A program made the position numbers and the translations under genes. Under the pieces are notes generated by a model. It ran no database searches and was not told the origin of the DNA. It saw only the letters and a program-made list of their open reading frames with translations. A stretch of 64,000 nucleotides of DNA from JAFARE01 sp963777285 (lineage in GTDB: Bacteria > Chloroflexota > Dormibacteria > Aeolococcales > Aeolococcaceae). Of this stretch, positions 41,091-49,486 are shown piece by piece. Each line of letters starts with the position of its first letter. Within the stretch, counting starts at the first letter, position 1. The stretch is from contig CAVZPR010000002.1 in the NCBI GenBank assembly GCA_963777285.1, positions 62,001-126,000 on the forward strand, in the 5' to 3' direction.

Positions 41091-41911
41091 CTCTGGCAGG
41101 AGCTGCAGTAGACCGTGGTGCGTCCTGCCACCGTGACCCGGCGCAGCGTCGCGCCGCAGCGCACGCAGGGCTTGCCGCCGCGGCCGTAGACGCGCAGCAC
41201 CTCCTGGTTGCTGCCGCGCGCGTTCCACACGTCGCGGTAGTCGTCGACGCTGCTGCCGCGGTTGACGATCGCCGCCAGCAGCACCTGCTGGATGGCGGCG
41301 TGCAGGCGGGCGCGCTCGGCTCGGGTCAGCCGGTGGCAGCGGCGCGTGGGCCGCACGCCGGCGGCGAAACATGCTTCGTCGATGTAGATGTTGCCCAGGC
41401 CGGCGACGCGCGTCTGGTCGAGCAGCGCAGCCTTCAGGGTGCGGGTGGTGCGGCGCAGCAGCCGGTCGACCTCGGCCGCGGAGAACTCGCCGGAGAGGGG
41501 CTCCAGTCCGAGCGGGGGCAGCACGCGCGTCTGCTCCAGCAGCGCGCGCGAGCCGTAGGCGATGCGCCCGAAGCGGCGCGTGTCGTCGAAGCGCAGCTCG
41601 CGGCCGTCATCGAGGCGCGCCCGCAGATGCGTGTGCCGCGCTGCCGGCTCGGCTGCGTCACAGACCAGCAGGTGGCCGGTCATGCCCAGGTGCACCATGA
41701 GCTCATCGCCGCTGTCGAGGCCGAGCAGGAGGAACTTGCCGCGGCGATCGACGCTCACCACGCTCTGCCCGGTCAACAGGGTGCGGAAGGCGTCGGGCTC
41801 CGGCAGGCGGACCACATCGCCGCGAATCAGGTCGACACTGTCGAACCGCCGTCCCAGCACGGCGGCGCGCAGGTCGCGGGCGACCGTCTCGACCTCGGGA
41901 AGCTCGGGCAT
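41087..41911 (-). CDS. mutM: Formamidopyrimidine-DNA glycosylase
   Basis: The 274-residue enzyme removes oxidised purines. The N-terminal PELPEVETVARDL provides the catalytic Pro and Glu, the middle has VHLGMTGHLLV and LGNIYIDEACF (H2TH region), and the C-terminal zinc finger has CVRCGATLRRVTVAGRTTVY and CSSC. It lies 10 bases after polA. Confidence 0.95.
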   Translation of the reverse strand: MPELPEVETVARDLRAAVLGRRFDSVDLIRGDVVRLPEPDAFRTLLTGQSVVSVDRRGKFLLLGLDSGDELMVHLGMTGHLLVCDAAEPAARHTHLRARLDDGRELRFDDTRRFGRIAYGSRALLEQTRVLPPLGLEPLSGEFSAAEVDRLLRRTTRTLKAALLDQTRVAGLGNIYIDEACFAAGVRPTRRCHRLTRAERARLHAAIQQVLLAAIVNRGSSVDDYRDVWNARGSNQEVLRVYGRGGKPCVRCGATLRRVTVAGRTTVYCSSCQR

Positions 41912-41921
41912 CGGGCGAGCC

Positions 41922-44684
41922 TCAGGAGCGCGGAAGAGGCGTCATCTCTCCCCAGTTGTCGCCCACCTTGACATCAACATCGAGGGGAACGCGAAGCTCG
42001 GCCGCGCCGCTCATGGCGGTGCGCAGCAAGGGGACGAGCGCGCCGACCTCCTCCAGCGGCGCTTCGAGGAGCAGCTCGTCGTGCACCTGGAGCAGCATGC
42101 GCGAGCGAAGCCCGGCGTCGCGGATGGCCGCGTCGACCAGGATCATGGCGCGCTTCATGATGTCGGCGGCCGCGCCCTGCATGGGCATGTTCACGGCCAT
42201 CCGTTCGGCGGCCTGGCGCAGCATGCGATTGGGCACGCGGATGTCGGGCAGGTAGCGGCGCCGGCCGGTGAACGTCTCCACCCAGCCCCACTCGCGCGCG
42301 TGGTTGCGCACACCCTCGAGATACCGCGTCACCGCTGCGAAGTTCTCGAAGTAGCGCTGGATGAAAACGTGCGCGTCCTCCTGTGACATGCCCGTGTCGC
42401 GCGCCAGTCCGAAGTCGCTGAGCCCGTACACCACGCCGAAGTTGACCACCTTGGCGATGCGCCGCATGTCCGGCGTGACCGCCTCGGGGGCGACGGCGTA
42501 CACCTCCGCGGCGGTGCGGCGATGGATGTCCTCACCCCGCCGGAAGGCGTCGATCAGCTCCTCCTCCCCGCTGACGTGCGCCAGCACGCGCAGCTCCACC
42601 TGCGAGTAGTCGGCGCTGACCAGCCGCTGCCCGCGGTCGGCGTGAAAGGCGCGGCGGATGCGCTGCCCCCATTCCGTGCGCACCGGGATGTTCTGCAGGT
42701 TGGGGTCTGCCGAAGACAGCCGTCCGGTGGTGGCCACCGCCTGGTTGAACGACGTGTGGATGCGCGAGCTCGCGCTGCAGAGCAGCGGCAGCGCGTCCAC
42801 GTACGTGCTCTTCAGCTTGGTGAGCTGGCGCCACTCCAGCACCATGCCGACGACGGCGTGCTCGCCGCGCAGCGCCTCCAGCGTGTCGGCGTCGGTGCTG
42901 CGCCCCGTCTTGTTGCGCCGCCCGGAGGCGAGCCCCAGGTCGTCGAACAGCAGGCGGCCGAGCTGCTGCGTGCTGCCCGGGTTGAAGGTGTAGCCCGCCA
43001 GCTCCTGCATCTCGCTCTCGAGCTGTGTGATGCGCGTGTGCAGCTCGCTGCTGATCGCCTGGAGCAGGTCGCAGTCGACCGCGACGCCGCGCTGCTCCAT
43101 GGCGGCGAGGATCGGCACCAACGGCAGCTCGAGGTCGTCGTGCAGCGGGCGGGCCTGCATCGCGTCGAGCTGGCTCTGCAGCGACGCGCTCACCGGATCC
43201 AGCAGCTCCACCCAGGCGCCGAAGTACGCGGCCGCCTCCTCCACCGGGACATCGCCGAGGCTGCGCTTGTTGCGGCCGCTGCCCAGCAGCGACTCCTCGA
43301 CCTCGAGGCGCACGCCGCAGAGGTCCTGGCCGAGCACCGCAAGCGGGGGCACGCGCAGCCGCTGGTTGGTGATGTAGGCCGCCAGCATGGCGTCGAAATG
43401 CAGCCCGGCGACGCTCACCCCGCGGCGCTGCCAGGCGAGGATCTCGCGCTTCAGGTCGTAGCCGCCCTTGGCAAGCGCAGCGTCGGCGAGCAGCTCGCTC
43501 AGCGCGGCGACAACCGCCGGCTCCGCCGAGTCCTGCGGCTGGAGCGGCACGTAGTAGCTGGTGCCGCCTTGCGGGGTGGTCAGCGCGACGCCCACCACCT
43601 CGCCGGTGCGGGCGCTGCCGTCGACGACGGTGCGCACGTCGAGAGCGCCCGCGGCGCGCACCCGCTCCACCATCGTCGCGGCGGCGTGTGCGTCGCGCAC
43701 GACGACGACGTCGTTCTGCGGGTCCGTGCCCGCGGTCAGCGGCGCCGCCGCGTCGAAGCTCAGCGTCGCCTGCCCGTTGCCGGTGACGGTGTCATCCGGC
43801 CCGCCACCGTCGCCGTCGCGGCCCGGCAGCCGCGGCAGCAGGCTGCGGAACTCGAGCCGCTCGAAGAGCGCGCGCACCTTCTCCTCGTCGTAGTGGAAGA
43901 GCCGCGCCGGCTCGAGGTCGAGCTCGATGTCCATGTCGACACGGATGGTCGCGGTCCGCTTGCTCAGCCGGGCCTGGTCGACGTGTTCCTGCAGCGTGCG
44001 GCGCACCTTGCCCTCACGCATCGCGGGCAGCGCGTCGAGGATGTGCTCCAGCTCGCCGTACTCCTGCACCAGGCTCTTGGCCGTCTTCTCGCCGATGCCC
44101 GGGACGCCGGGAATGTTGTCGCTGGGATCCCCCTGCAGCGCTTTGTAATCGACCACCAGCGGCGGCGCGAAACCGAACCGCTCCTGCACCTTGTCGACGT
44201 CGTACACGATCGTGTCGCTGATGCCACGGCGGCTGGCGAAGACGCGCACGCGGTCGGTCACCAGCTGCAGCACGTCCAGGTCGCCGGTGACGATGACCAC
44301 GTCCAGTCCCATCGCCTCCGCCTTGCGGCTGAGCGTGCCGATGACATCGTCTGCCTCGAACGACGGCACCTCGATGATGGGAATGCCCAGCACGTCGACG
44401 ATCTCGCGGCACCAGGGAAACTGAGGCACCAGCGCCGCCGGTGTGGCCGCCCGCTGCGCCTTGTACTCCGCGAACTCGCCGTGGCGAAACGTGCGGCCAG
44501 GCGGGTCGAAGGCCGCGATCGCGTAGGTGGGACGATGATCGTTGAGCGCCTTGAACAGCATGGACGTGAAGCCGTACGCGGCGTTGGTCATCTCGCCCCG
44601 GCTGTTGCTCAGCGCAGGCATCGCGTAGAAGGCGCGATAGACCAGGTTGTGCCCATCGACCAGCAGCAGGCTCTCGCGCGCCAT
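41922..44684 (-). CDS. polA: DNA polymerase I
   Basis: A 920-residue Pol I. Residues 1-300 are the 5' nuclease (LLLVDGHNLVYRAFYAMPAL, EADDVIGTLSRKAEA and VTGDLDVLQLV, DPSDNIPGVPGIGEKT). The middle 3'-5' exonuclease domain lacks its acidic residues: the expected DTET strand reads ALDVRTVVDGSAR, so it should not proofread. The polymerase domain has motif A SADYSQVELRVLAHVSG, motif B RRIAKVVNFGVVYGLS and motif C QVHDELLLEAP. The ATG at 44684 follows an in-frame GTG at 44687. It is divergent from the PTPS gene, with 23 bases between the two starts. Confidence 0.96.
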   Translation of the reverse strand: MARESLLLVDGHNLVYRAFYAMPALSNSRGEMTNAAYGFTSMLFKALNDHRPTYAIAAFDPPGRTFRHGEFAEYKAQRAATPAALVPQFPWCREIVDVLGIPIIEVPSFEADDVIGTLSRKAEAMGLDVVIVTGDLDVLQLVTDRVRVFASRRGISDTIVYDVDKVQERFGFAPPLVVDYKALQGDPSDNIPGVPGIGEKTAKSLVQEYGELEHILDALPAMREGKVRRTLQEHVDQARLSKRTATIRVDMDIELDLEPARLFHYDEEKVRALFERLEFRSLLPRLPGRDGDGGGPDDTVTGNGQATLSFDAAAPLTAGTDPQNDVVVVRDAHAAATMVERVRAAGALDVRTVVDGSARTGEVVGVALTTPQGGTSYYVPLQPQDSAEPAVVAALSELLADAALAKGGYDLKREILAWQRRGVSVAGLHFDAMLAAYITNQRLRVPPLAVLGQDLCGVRLEVEESLLGSGRNKRSLGDVPVEEAAAYFGAWVELLDPVSASLQSQLDAMQARPLHDDLELPLVPILAAMEQRGVAVDCDLLQAISSELHTRITQLESEMQELAGYTFNPGSTQQLGRLLFDDLGLASGRRNKTGRSTDADTLEALRGEHAVVGMVLEWRQLTKLKSTYVDALPLLCSASSRIHTSFNQAVATTGRLSSADPNLQNIPVRTEWGQRIRRAFHADRGQRLVSADYSQVELRVLAHVSGEEELIDAFRRGEDIHRRTAAEVYAVAPEAVTPDMRRIAKVVNFGVVYGLSDFGLARDTGMSQEDAHVFIQRYFENFAAVTRYLEGVRNHAREWGWVETFTGRRRYLPDIRVPNRMLRQAAERMAVNMPMQGAAADIMKRAMILVDAAIRDAGLRSRMLLQVHDELLLEAPLEEVGALVPLLRTAMSGAAELRVPLDVDVKVGDNWGEMTPLPRS

Positions 44685-44687
44685 CAC

Positions 44688-44707
44688 AGGCTATGGTACC
44701 CAGGCAC
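44688..44707. promoter_or_regulatory. Overlapping divergent leaderless promoters (polA / PTPS gene)
   Basis: Only 20-23 bases lie between the two starts. TATGGT at 44692-44697 is 10 bases from the plus-strand ATG, and on the other strand TACCAT at 44698-44693 is 8 bases from the polA ATG. Both transcripts would begin at or very close to the start codon. There is no room for ribosome sites. Confidence 0.5.
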
Positions 44708-45205
44708 ATGAGCGGTCCAAGCGCGCCTGGAGACGGTCGCGGACGCTCCGCCGGCCTCGAGCTCGCGCGCAGCGACATCGGCTTCAGCGCAGCGCATTTC
44801 TCGGTGATCGGCGGCCGCGCCGAGCGCCTGCACGGACACAACTACCGCGTGACGCTCCAAGCCGCCGGCGAGGTCCGCCACGACGGCACGGTGATCGACT
44901 TCAACGCGCTGAAGGCCGCCCTGCGCGAGGTCTGCGCGGAGCTCGACGAGCGCACGCTGCTGCCGGCGCACAGCGACGTCCTCGAGGTCGACAGCAGCGA
45001 TGCGCAGGTCACGGTGCAACACGGGGCCGCGCGCTACCTGTTCCCACGCGACGACGTGCGTCTGCTGCCCATCGAGAACACAACGTGCGAGTGCCTCGCC
45101 GCGCACCTGCTCGGCGCCGTGCGTCAGCGCCTCGGTGCCGCCGCCGTCCGGCTGCGCCTGGGCGTCGAGGAGCTGCCCGGTCAAGGGGCGTGGGTCGAGG
45201 AGTAG
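44708..45205 (+). CDS. 6-pyruvoyltetrahydropterin synthase/QueD-family protein lacking the catalytic Cys
   Basis: The 165-residue protein has the T-fold metal site: IGFSAAHFSVIGG (His), RLHGHNYRVTLQAAGE (HxH) and TVIDFNALKAALREV, then IENTTCECLAAHLLGAV for substrate binding. The Cys that in QueD/PTPS lies four residues ahead of the HGH (CxxxHGH) is Ala here (RAERLHGH), and neither a Glu at the PTPS-III place nor another Cys nearby substitutes cleanly. The reaction is therefore uncertain: QueD-like, folate-type or new. No other queuosine genes are near. The start is the ATG at 44708. Confidence 0.83.
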   Translation: MSGPSAPGDGRGRSAGLELARSDIGFSAAHFSVIGGRAERLHGHNYRVTLQAAGEVRHDGTVIDFNALKAALREVCAELDERTLLPAHSDVLEVDSSDAQVTVQHGAARYLFPRDDVRLLPIENTTCECLAAHLLGAVRQRLGAAAVRLRLGVEELPGQGAWVEE

Positions 45206-45234
45206 CCGGCGGGAAGCGGCGCTATCATCGGGCC

Positions 45235-45763
45235 ATGGCCGACCTGGTCGAGATGACCGTCGACAGCATCCGGGTGCACATGCCCACGGGGCAGCACGTG
45301 GTCATCCTCAAGGAGAAATCGGCGGAGCGCTATCTGCCCATCTGGATCGGCATCAACGAGGCCAACGCCATCGCCCTGAAGATCACCGGCATCACGCCGG
45401 AGCGTCCCATCACGCATGACCTGCTGGCCAACGTCCTCAGCGCGGTTGACGTGGTGGTGGACCGCATCGTGGTGACGTCCTTGAGCAACGAGGTCTTTTA
45501 CGCGCGCATCCTCGCTTCGGTCGACGGCCGCTCGCTGGAGATCGAACTCGCGACCATCCGACGCCATCGCTGTCGCGGTGCGGCTGGGCGCCGGCATCTA
45601 CGTCGCCGGTGAGGTGCTGGAGAAGGCGGGGATGCTGCCCGAGGCGGACAAGGAGGGCGACGGCGAGGTCGACCCCGAGAGCGAGGAGCGGATGGCGAAG
45701 ATCCGCGACTGGGTCAACGAGCTGAACCTGCCGGATCTGGGGACGAGCAGCTCCGAGAGCTGA
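45235..45763 (+). CDS. DUF151 bifunctional nuclease-family protein, frameshifted
   Basis: The frame starts MADLVEMTVDSIRVHMPTGQ, with VILKEKSAERYLPIWIGINE and the RPITHDLLANVLSAV segment typical of DUF151. After GRSLEIE the frame turns to Arg-rich nonsense. Removing one A at 45545/45546 restores IDSRPSDAIAVAVRLGAGIY and joins the following frame (VAGEVLEKAGMLPE to the stop at 45763), as in intact family members (about 175 residues). The break lies in the context GATCGAACTC, the same as in dnaE. A sequencing error is likely; otherwise it is a pseudogene. Confidence 0.85.
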
Positions 45764-45776
45764 CGGCCGGCAGGGT

Positions 45777-47345
45777 TCAGCCGAAGAGGCTCCAGAACCC
45801 GGGGTCCTCGAAGCCCAGGCGCCACAGCGCGATCCCCGCGAGCCCGTTGGCGTGCACCAGCGCGATCTTCCGGGCCAGGCTGTCCGCGTCGTCGAAGTAG
45901 GTGACCAGGCCGTTGCCGCCCGAGACGATCACCGGGGTCTGCGCGTCGAAGTCGTAGCCGACGCGGGCGCCGGGCACGGCCAGGGCCTCGGCGACGGCCT
46001 CCGAGTAGGACGCGGCCGCGCCACCGCCGGAGTTCCACCGTCGCGCGTACAGGGGGACGCCGAGCAGGGTGTGCGACGGATTGAGCCCGGGGAGCGTCGC
46101 CGCCAGCACGGACATGTCCCAGTCGAGCCCGGCGACCGGACCTGGCGAGCCGCCGTCACCGTGCTGGTCATAGGCCATGAGGTCGATGAGGTCGGCGGCG
46201 CTCCCCAGTGCGGGGACGTCGTACGCCGCCGAGAAACCGTTGATCCCCGAGGTGTCGTGCGGCACCACGTCGACCATCAACTGCGCGCCGCGCCCGTGCA
46301 CCGCGCTCGCCAGCGCCTTCACGAACGCGGTGAACAGATCGCGGTCCGATCCCGGCATGGATTCGAAGTCGAGGTTCACCCCCGCGAAGCCGCCGAAGGC
46401 GACGCTTCGGGCCACGATCCCCACCAGCCGGCTGACCGCCGCGGGATCGTTCAGCAGCGCCGTCGTGGCCGCTGGGTCGGTGGTGTCGTTGGCCAGTGAC
46501 GGCCACACCGGCAGGCGCGCGTTCTCGGCGCGGCGCACGGCGGAAGGATCCGGCGTCCCCAGCACCCCGCCGTCGGCCTGCGCCGTCCAGCCGGTGGCGC
46601 AGATGGCGTTGAACACGCTCTGGTGGCGAGCCATCGAGGTGTTCGACGCCGACGTGTTCACCACGAAGCCGAAGACGTTGGTTCCCGGCAGCGGCGGCGC
46701 GGCGGGGACGGTGACGCGGCGCAGGCCGCCGGCGCTGAGCCCGGTCAGGTCCAGCGTCGCGGTCGCCGCCAGGTGCGACCCGCGGGCCGTGGCCAGCGTC
46801 GCCGGCAGCGTGATCGACGCCGGTGGTGATCCGGGCCACGTGATGCGGGCGTGGTAGCCGTCGCTCCACTGCACCCTGGCTGCGGGCAGGTCATCGAGCA
46901 TCGCGGTCCGGTCGGGCGGATCGTCGAACACGGCGTCGACCACGAGTCCGTCGTTGGGGTCGATGTGCGCCGCCAGCATCGCCTGCGTCGGCGAGATGAC
47001 GTGAAAGTCGATGCTGATTCCCTGGGCACGCCCCTGTATGGTCACGTCGAGGTGATGCGCTGAACCCAGCGGCATCGGCGGCGTCGTCGCGGTGACGTCG
47101 CCACCCGCGGGCAGGAGCGTCAGCTGGCGGCCATCCAGCATCGCGTCGACGTTCTGCACGTCGAAGGCGGCCGCGGCGTGCAGGCGCAGGTCGAACGTGG
47201 GTGGCACGTCCGTCGAGCCGCCGACGAGCGGCGTGCCGCCGGCGGTGATGACGATGAAGCCGTAGTCCGGAGCCGAGCCCAGCAGCGGCAGGCCGCAGGC
47301 CGACACCAGCAGCGCCACCGCCACGCTCGCCAGGCGGCGGGTCAT
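45777..47345 (-). CDS. Secreted GH18-like lipoprotein
   Basis: The 522-residue protein has a lipoprotein signal (RLASVAVALLVSACGLP), about 170 residues of beta-sandwich-like sequence and a GH18-type TIM barrel: GGFAGVNLDFESMPGSDRDL (the DxxDxDxE strand reduced to NLDFE, with the catalytic Glu kept), AADLIDLMAYDQHGDGG and LLGVPLYARRWNSGG, then GLAGIALWRLGFEDPGFW. It resembles YaaH/YdhD-type cell-wall-acting proteins, so the substrate is likely peptidoglycan or a chitin-like glycan. Asp before the LDFE strand is Asn, so activity may be weak. Confidence 0.8.
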   Translation of the reverse strand: MTRRLASVAVALLVSACGLPLLGSAPDYGFIVITAGGTPLVGGSTDVPPTFDLRLHAAAAFDVQNVDAMLDGRQLTLLPAGGDVTATTPPMPLGSAHHLDVTIQGRAQGISIDFHVISPTQAMLAAHIDPNDGLVVDAVFDDPPDRTAMLDDLPAARVQWSDGYHARITWPGSPPASITLPATLATARGSHLAATATLDLTGLSAGGLRRVTVPAAPPLPGTNVFGFVVNTSASNTSMARHQSVFNAICATGWTAQADGGVLGTPDPSAVRRAENARLPVWPSLANDTTDPAATTALLNDPAAVSRLVGIVARSVAFGGFAGVNLDFESMPGSDRDLFTAFVKALASAVHGRGAQLMVDVVPHDTSGINGFSAAYDVPALGSAADLIDLMAYDQHGDGGSPGPVAGLDWDMSVLAATLPGLNPSHTLLGVPLYARRWNSGGGAAASYSEAVAEALAVPGARVGYDFDAQTPVIVSGGNGLVTYFDDADSLARKIALVHANGLAGIALWRLGFEDPGFWSLFG

Positions 47346-47389
47346 TGAGCCGAGTCTAGTGCCATCCCGGCGCGGCGCCGGGTGCCGGC

Positions 47390-48286
47390 CTAGCCAACCG
47401 TGATGACGAGCTCGACGGTGAGTGGCGGCGTGCCCCCGAGCGGGTAGCCGGCGGGCACGGTGGCGGTCACGTGCAGCACCGTGCCGGGCGCCGCGGACGT
47501 CGGCACGGTGAACTCGCTGAAGGCAGGTGAGGACTGGTCGGCGCTGCCGCCCGAACCGAGGGCCTGGGGACCGGCGACCGCCCCGCCGCTGCTGAATGGC
47601 ACGGCGCTGGAGCGGTGGCCGCCGGTGGGGTCCACGGCGGCGACGCTGAGGCAGGGGGCGGCGGCGCTGGTCAGGCTGCCGGCAGCACCTCCCGGACCAC
47701 TGAGCGCGGCCCGCGGAGCCGTGAGCAGCGCGTACACCGGCACCCGCTGACCCGGAGTCGCCTGGGTGGCCTGCGTGGCCAGCAGCAACACTTCGCCTGG
47801 GCGTCCTGGTTCGCTGGCCCGCGCCTGGTTGGCGAAGCTGGCGGGGACGGCGACCGGCGCCGCCGGTCGCGCCGAGGCGCAGGCCGCGGCTGCGCCGGCG
47901 GCAGCCCGCGGGAGCGCCGCGTTGGACGCCGTCTGCGGGCCGGAGGGATTCTGCCGCGACACCAGCACGAGGATCACGGCCGCCGCGACGGCGGCGATCG
48001 CCGTGGCCCCGCCCGGCAGGATCCGCGGCCAGCGCACGCCGCGCAGGCGGGCCAGCGGGCCCGCGCGCTCGGCGACGGGCGCCGTGGAGGGTACGTGCAC
48101 CGGTCGAGGCATCCGGGCCGCCGGCAGAGCGCGCAGGGCGTCGATGCTGTCGCGGAACGTCTCGTACCGGGCCGCGCAGTCCTCGCAGCGCTCCAGGTGT
48201 GCCGCGAGCAGCTCGCTACGGGCGGCGTCCAGCTCGCCGTCGTACGCCGCCGAGAAGAGGTGGGTCACGTGACCGCGCGCCATCAC
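47390..48286 (-). CDS. Zinc-finger (zf-HC2) anti-sigma factor
   Basis: The 298-residue protein begins MMARGHVTHLFSAAYDGELD with AAHLERCEDCAARYETF, the HxxxCxxC anti-sigma zinc motif. A transmembrane helix lies at about 92-112 (ATAIAAVAAAVILVLVSRQ), then a Ser/Ala/Gly-rich extracytoplasmic part with a C-terminal beta domain (VLHVTATVPAGYPLGGTPPL). It should hold the adjacent ECF sigma factor inactive. Its start overlaps the sigma stop by 4 bases. Confidence 0.9.
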   Translation of the reverse strand: MMARGHVTHLFSAAYDGELDAARSELLAAHLERCEDCAARYETFRDSIDALRALPAARMPRPVHVPSTAPVAERAGPLARLRGVRWPRILPGGATAIAAVAAAVILVLVSRQNPSGPQTASNAALPRAAAGAAAACASARPAAPVAVPASFANQARASEPGRPGEVLLLATQATQATPGQRVPVYALLTAPRAALSGPGGAAGSLTSAAAPCLSVAAVDPTGGHRSSAVPFSSGGAVAGPQALGSGGSADQSSPAFSEFTVPTSAAPGTVLHVTATVPAGYPLGGTPPLTVELVITVG

Positions 48287-48858
48287 ACCTGACCCTCGGC
48301 GCCGGACGCCACCACGGTCGACCCGCGAAGCGCGGCGGCGAGCATGCCCCGCGCGCGGCTGACGCGCGATTTCACGGTGCCCAGCGGGACGCGAAGCGCA
48401 TGCGAGATCTCTTCGTAGGAGAGCTCGTTCACGTCACGCAGCACCACCGCTGCGCGAAAGTCGTGCGGCAGCGCAACCAGCGCGTCGCGGATGGCGCCGG
48501 CCCGCTCGCGCGCCAGGGCCGTCGCCTCGGGCCCGAGCCCGGGGTCGGGGAGGTCGATGATGTTGCCCTCGGCGTCCTCGAGCGGCTCCGCCGGGCGGCG
48601 CACCACGCGCCGCTGCACGTCACGGCTGCAGTTCACCGCGACGCGGAAGAGCCAGGCCCTCACCGTGGCGCCGCGCAGCTCGGGGAGGCGGACGTAGGCG
48701 CGGAGAAACGTCTCCTGCACCACGTCGGCGGCGTCGGAGGGGTTGCCGAGGAGGCGAAGGGCCATCGTGTACAGCTCGTCCTGGTGGCGGGTGACGATGG
48801 ACCCGAACGCGTCGCGATCGCCGCGGCGGGCCCTCTCGAGCAGGGCCTCGTCGTCCAT
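48283..48858 (-). CDS. ECF-type RNA polymerase sigma factor (SigE-like)
   Basis: The 191-residue protein has region 2 (DEALLERARRGDRDAFGSIV, VVQETFLRAYVRLPELRG and AWLFRVAVNCSRDVQRR) and region 4 (ALPHDFRAAVVLRDVNELSY, EEISHALRVPLGTVKSRVSR). It is coupled to the zinc anti-sigma gene. A role in an envelope stress response is likely by family. It is unrelated in sequence to the ECF factor at 2.6 kb. Confidence 0.93.
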   Translation of the reverse strand: MDDEALLERARRGDRDAFGSIVTRHQDELYTMALRLLGNPSDAADVVQETFLRAYVRLPELRGATVRAWLFRVAVNCSRDVQRRVVRRPAEPLEDAEGNIIDLPDPGLGPEATALARERAGAIRDALVALPHDFRAAVVLRDVNELSYEEISHALRVPLGTVKSRVSRARGMLAAALRGSTVVASGAEGQV

Positions 48859-48928
48859 CTGTTCACAGTACGCGCCGTGCCGGACGCCGGTTCCCGGGCG
48901 GACGCGACGGCGGGGCTAGGCTTGCGCC

Positions 48929-49396
48929 GTGCACCGGCTCCGGGAATCCATCGACATCGACGCCCCCGTCGAGGTTGTCTGGGCCGCGGTGCACCGCGAC
49001 ATCGCCGGTGTCTCACGCTGGTCGAAGAACCTGGTGCGGACGGAGGTCGTCGGCGACCATCCCGTAGGACCGGGCAGCGACCTCCTCTACGTGGCGCGCA
49101 TCCCCGGCGGTTTGACCCACGACCTGCGCTTGCACATCGAGCGCTACGACGAGCTCCGGCTGTGCTCCGGGACGGTGGCGGGTGCCGCGCTGCAGGGCAT
49201 GTGGCGGTGGACGTACCGGATGCGCGGAGGGACGACGCACGTCGTGTACGAGACCGAGGTCGAGCTGCGGGGCCGGTTGCGCTGGGCCGGCCCCGTGATC
49301 GCGCACCTCGTGGTGGACGACGTGCGCATCAATCTCGACGCGCTCAAGCGGCACGTCGAGACCGCGCAGCGCCGGAGCCGGCCGGGGGCACGCTAG
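48929..49396 (+). CDS. SRPBCC-fold (polyketide cyclase/START-like) protein
   Basis: The 155-residue protein has the START-like helix-grip pattern: RLRESIDIDAPVEVVWAAVH, ISRW-like VSRWSKNLVRTEVV, then LHIERYDELRLCSGTVAG, HVVYETEVELRGRLRWAGPV and a long C-terminal helix (DDVRINLDALKRHVETAQRR). Ligand unknown. GTG start. It diverges from the sigma gene by 70 bp and precedes the PQQ-type gene. Confidence 0.8.
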   Translation: MHRLRESIDIDAPVEVVWAAVHRDIAGVSRWSKNLVRTEVVGDHPVGPGSDLLYVARIPGGLTHDLRLHIERYDELRLCSGTVAGAALQGMWRWTYRMRGGTTHVVYETEVELRGRLRWAGPVIAHLVVDDVRINLDALKRHVETAQRRSRPGAR

Positions 49397-49486
49397 AGTC
49401 GCGCGGCGGCGCGGGGGGCGCATCGGGAAGGCCCACGTCCGACGCGTCCGAGCTGGATCAGCAGACATCTCTGGAGGGGCGCATCG

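Noticed and set aside
42522..44711. 729-codon plus-strand frame opposite polA
   Set aside because: Antisense shadow of polA.
45578..45763. Independent 61-residue gene starting MRLGAGIY
   Set aside because: It is the C-terminal part of the DUF151 protein displaced by a one-base insertion, with no start signal of its own.
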